A DNA stretch of 16,667 nt from Thermoleophilia bacterium (GTDB lineage Bacteria > Actinomycetota > Thermoleophilia > Gaiellales > Gaiellaceae): contig JABFWJ010000207.1 in the NCBI GenBank assembly GCA_013362295.1, positions 1 through 16,667 of the forward strand. Direction: 5' to 3'. Numbering within the stretch: position 1 is the first letter of the stretch; every line of letters starts with the position of its first letter. Below, piece after piece: positions 15,175 through 16,667 of this stretch. The notes below the pieces were generated by a model, which searched no databases, had not been told where the DNA came from, and worked only from the letters and a program-made list of their open reading frames with translations. The translations under genes and the position numbers were made by a program.

Positions 15175-16175
15175 TGCTCTTCGGGGCGGTAGTAGATCGG
15201 CACGCACCAGTGGTTCTCGGCGACCCAGTCGGCGTTCGGGAGGTCGACGTGGTGACCGAGGATGCGGTGGCACGGCTCGTCGTAGACCTTGCCGGTTGAC
15301 CGTTCGATCGGCTCGAAGACGATGTACTTGTACAGGCCCGAGATCATCCCGTCGGGCAGTTGCAGGCGTGAGCCGTACAGCGTGTCGAGATGGACGCGGG
15401 CGGCCTCGTTCTTCCACGCGACGATCTCGTCGAGGCGGTCGACCTGCACGATGCCGAGGGCGGCGGTGAACTCGTTGATCCGGAAGTTCAGGCCGTGGAC
15501 GGCGTAATCGGGCTTGCCGTAGTTGCGGAACGAGCGCGCGAAGTCGATGGCCTCCGAGTGCCGCGAGACGAGCATCCCGCCCTCCCCCGTCGAGACGGTC
15601 TTCGTCGGGGCGAAGGACCAGATCCCGACGTCGCCGAAGGACCCGGGACGGCGGCCGTTCCACTCGGCGCCGTGCGCGTGGGCGCAGTCCTCGAGCAGGA
15701 CGATGTCCTCGCTGCGGCAGAGCTCTGCGATCCGCTGGACGTCGAACGCGAGATGGCCGCCAATGTGGACGAGGAACACCGCCTTCGGCTTGTGCTCGTG
15801 CACCTTGCGCTCGAGGTCGTCGAAGGACATGCAGAGATCCTCGCGGTTGCAGTCCACGAACTCGACGTGCGCACCGGCGGTCATCGCCGTGAGCGGCGTC
15901 GCCATGAATGTGTTCGACGGGCACAGCACCGTCTCGCCGCGGACCCCGACCCATTCGAGCGCGGCGAGCGCAGCTCCCGTCCAGCCGTTGAACGCCACGG
16001 CTTCGAGCCCGGTCCAGCCGCCCCACGCGGACTCGAACTCCCGGGTCAGCTCGCCCTCCGACCACTGGTTCGAGTCGAAGATCCGCTCCCAGAGCGCGTG
16101 CACGCGCGCGCGATCACGCTGATCGAAGCCGATCGCGAACCGCCCGAGGTCGGTTGGGATGCCGGGTGCGAGCAT
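15171..16175 (-). CDS. DegT/DnrJ/EryC1-family PLP-dependent sugar aminotransferase
   Basis: The 334-residue protein is a PLP-dependent transaminase that adds an amino group to a keto nucleotide sugar. Typical segments are visible in order: FNGWTGAALAALEW (cofactor phosphate-binding region), ETVLCPSNTFMATPLTAMTAGA, LLEDCAHAHGAEWNG (Asp163 pairs with the PLP pyridine N), IWSFAPTKTVSTGEGGMLV (Lys192 forms the Schiff base), and LNFRINEFTAALG. The C-terminal part has HHVDLPNADWVAENHWCVPIYY. The length is a little short for the family (about 370 is common), with the N-terminus reduced. ATG at 16175 is chosen; a TTG at 16208 would add eleven residues not typical of the family. A TATAGG sits just upstream. 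The downstream epimerase overlaps by four bases (ATGA), making these two a sugar-modification pair. Confidence 0.93.
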   Translation of the reverse strand: MLAPGIPTDLGRFAIGFDQRDRARVHALWERIFDSNQWSEGELTREFESAWGGWTGLEAVAFNGWTGAALAALEWVGVRGETVLCPSNTFMATPLTAMTAGAHVEFVDCNREDLCMSFDDLERKVHEHKPKAVFLVHIGGHLAFDVQRIAELCRSEDIVLLEDCAHAHGAEWNGRRPGSFGDVGIWSFAPTKTVSTGEGGMLVSRHSEAIDFARSFRNYGKPDYAVHGLNFRINEFTAALGIVQVDRLDEIVAWKNEAARVHLDTLYGSRLQLPDGMISGLYKYIVFEPIERSTGKVYDEPCHRILGHHVDLPNADWVAENHWCVPIYYRPEEQ

Positions 16176-16184
16176 CGCGCGAAG

Positions 16185-16190
16185 CCTATA
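16185..16190 (-). promoter_or_regulatory. Possible -10 element (TATAGG) before the aminotransferase
   Basis: TATAGG lies nine bases before the ATG at 16175 on the minus strand, so a transcript would start at or next to the ATG (leaderless). A TTGCCC occurs upstream, but the spacing of 12 bases is too short for a normal -35. The call is weak. Confidence 0.25.
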
Positions 16191-16248
16191 GGCCGGACCT
16201 GCGGGCAACGAAGCCCGGCGGCGAGACCTGAAGGCGCCCTGAACGACG

Positions 16249-16667
16249 TTAGAGGCTCGACCCGGCGGGCGTGCGCTCGTCGTCGAAGAGCCTGCGCACC
16301 GCGCGCGCGAGGTCGTCGCGACTGAACGGCTTCTGCAGGAACGTCGCGTCGGGATCGACGAGCGCCTCCTGGTCGTAGCCGGAGATGAACATCACGTGAC
16401 GTGCCTCGATCTGCTTCGACAGCTTCACACCGTCGCCCTCGGGCATGACCACGTCCGTGAGCAGGAGGTCCCACGGGCCGCCGAGCGCGCGCGCGGCGCG
16501 GGCCGAGCCGGCGACGTGGACGTCGTAGCCCTGGTCGCGGAGCATGCGCGCGAGCAGCTCGCGCACGATCTTCTCGTCGTCGACGACGAGGATGCGCTCG
16601 TGGCCGCGCCGCGCCGTCTCGAGCTCCCGCGGAACGGGCAGCTCGTCGGGGTCTGCGGCGGTTTCCG
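16249..16667 (-). CDS. C-terminal receiver domain of a probable hybrid histidine kinase (N-terminus cut by window edge)
   Basis: The frame is open from the right edge to a TAA at 16249-16251, giving 139 codons of a protein whose start lies outside. A linker (DELPVPRELETARRGHE) leads into a receiver domain: RILVVDDEKIVREL (acidic pocket), LLLTDVVMPEGDGVKL (phospho-acceptor Asp), VMFISGYDQEAL (switch Ser), and FLQKPFSRDDLARAVRRLF. A long linker ending in G-x-E-R-I-L-V-V-D-D-E is typical of C-terminal receivers of hybrid histidine kinases, so this is likely such a kinase; a plain response regulator with an N-terminal extension is possible. It is followed by 73 bases and then the aminotransferase on the same strand, so the two could share a transcript. 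The protein ends shortly after the domain (DDERTPAGSSL). Confidence 0.88.
   Translation of the reverse strand, partial: ETAADPDELPVPRELETARRGHERILVVDDEKIVRELLARMLRDQGYDVHVAGSARAARALGGPWDLLLTDVVMPEGDGVKLSKQIEARHVMFISGYDQEALVDPDATFLQKPFSRDDLARAVRRLFDDERTPAGSSL

Overview
The window is very GC-rich, densely packed and codes on both strands. The sequence suggests a high-GC Actinobacterium, most plausibly a Thermoleophilia-like lineage (Gaiellales or Solirubrobacterales). That placement is an inference from codon use, the caa3-type oxidase and the style of the glycosyltransferases; there is no rRNA, tRNA or other marker gene here to prove it. No complete insertion sequence, CRISPR array, tRNA or rRNA was seen.

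Region 1 (1-6721, minus strand) reads right to left as a respiratory operon: coxB/ctaC (subunit II with a fused cytochrome c domain), ctaD (subunit I), ctaB (heme O synthase carrying an extra N-terminal half of a CtaA-like heme-binding bundle) and a 58-residue membrane protein. The three junctions between these four genes are all TGATG one-base overlaps, so translation is probably coupled. The operon tail holds an amidase-signature gene broken by a frameshift at about 2540 and, after 27 bases, a secreted protein with fibronectin-III-like repeats that runs off the left edge. Subunit III is not in the window.

Region 2 (6732-11917, plus strand) starts only 10 bases from coxB with a 97-residue conserved protein of unknown role. 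It is followed by a GT39-type membrane glycosyltransferase, an FAD-dependent amine-oxidase-like flavoprotein and a second GT39-type glycosyltransferase that overlaps the flavoprotein gene. Between the first glycosyltransferase and the flavoprotein lies a noncoding cluster of five copies of a 13-base near-palindrome (consensus CGAAYCWGNTTCG). It is the most distinctive noncoding signal in the window.

Region 3 (12005-14305, plus strand) has a stand-alone receiver-domain response regulator, then a GT28/MGDG-synthase-type glycosyltransferase coupled by a GTGA overlap to a NodB-type polysaccharide deacetylase.

Region 4 (14197-16667, minus strand) has the C-terminal receiver domain of a probable hybrid histidine kinase (cut by the right edge), a DegT/DnrJ/EryC1 sugar aminotransferase, and an NAD-dependent sugar epimerase/dehydratase coupled to it by an ATGA overlap. 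The epimerase converges on and overlaps the deacetylase by 109 bases. Regions 2-4 together look like an envelope glycan or glycolipid locus (nucleotide-sugar tailoring, lipid-linked sugar transfer, deacetylation) with two-component signalling genes inserted. The substrates cannot be read from the sequence.
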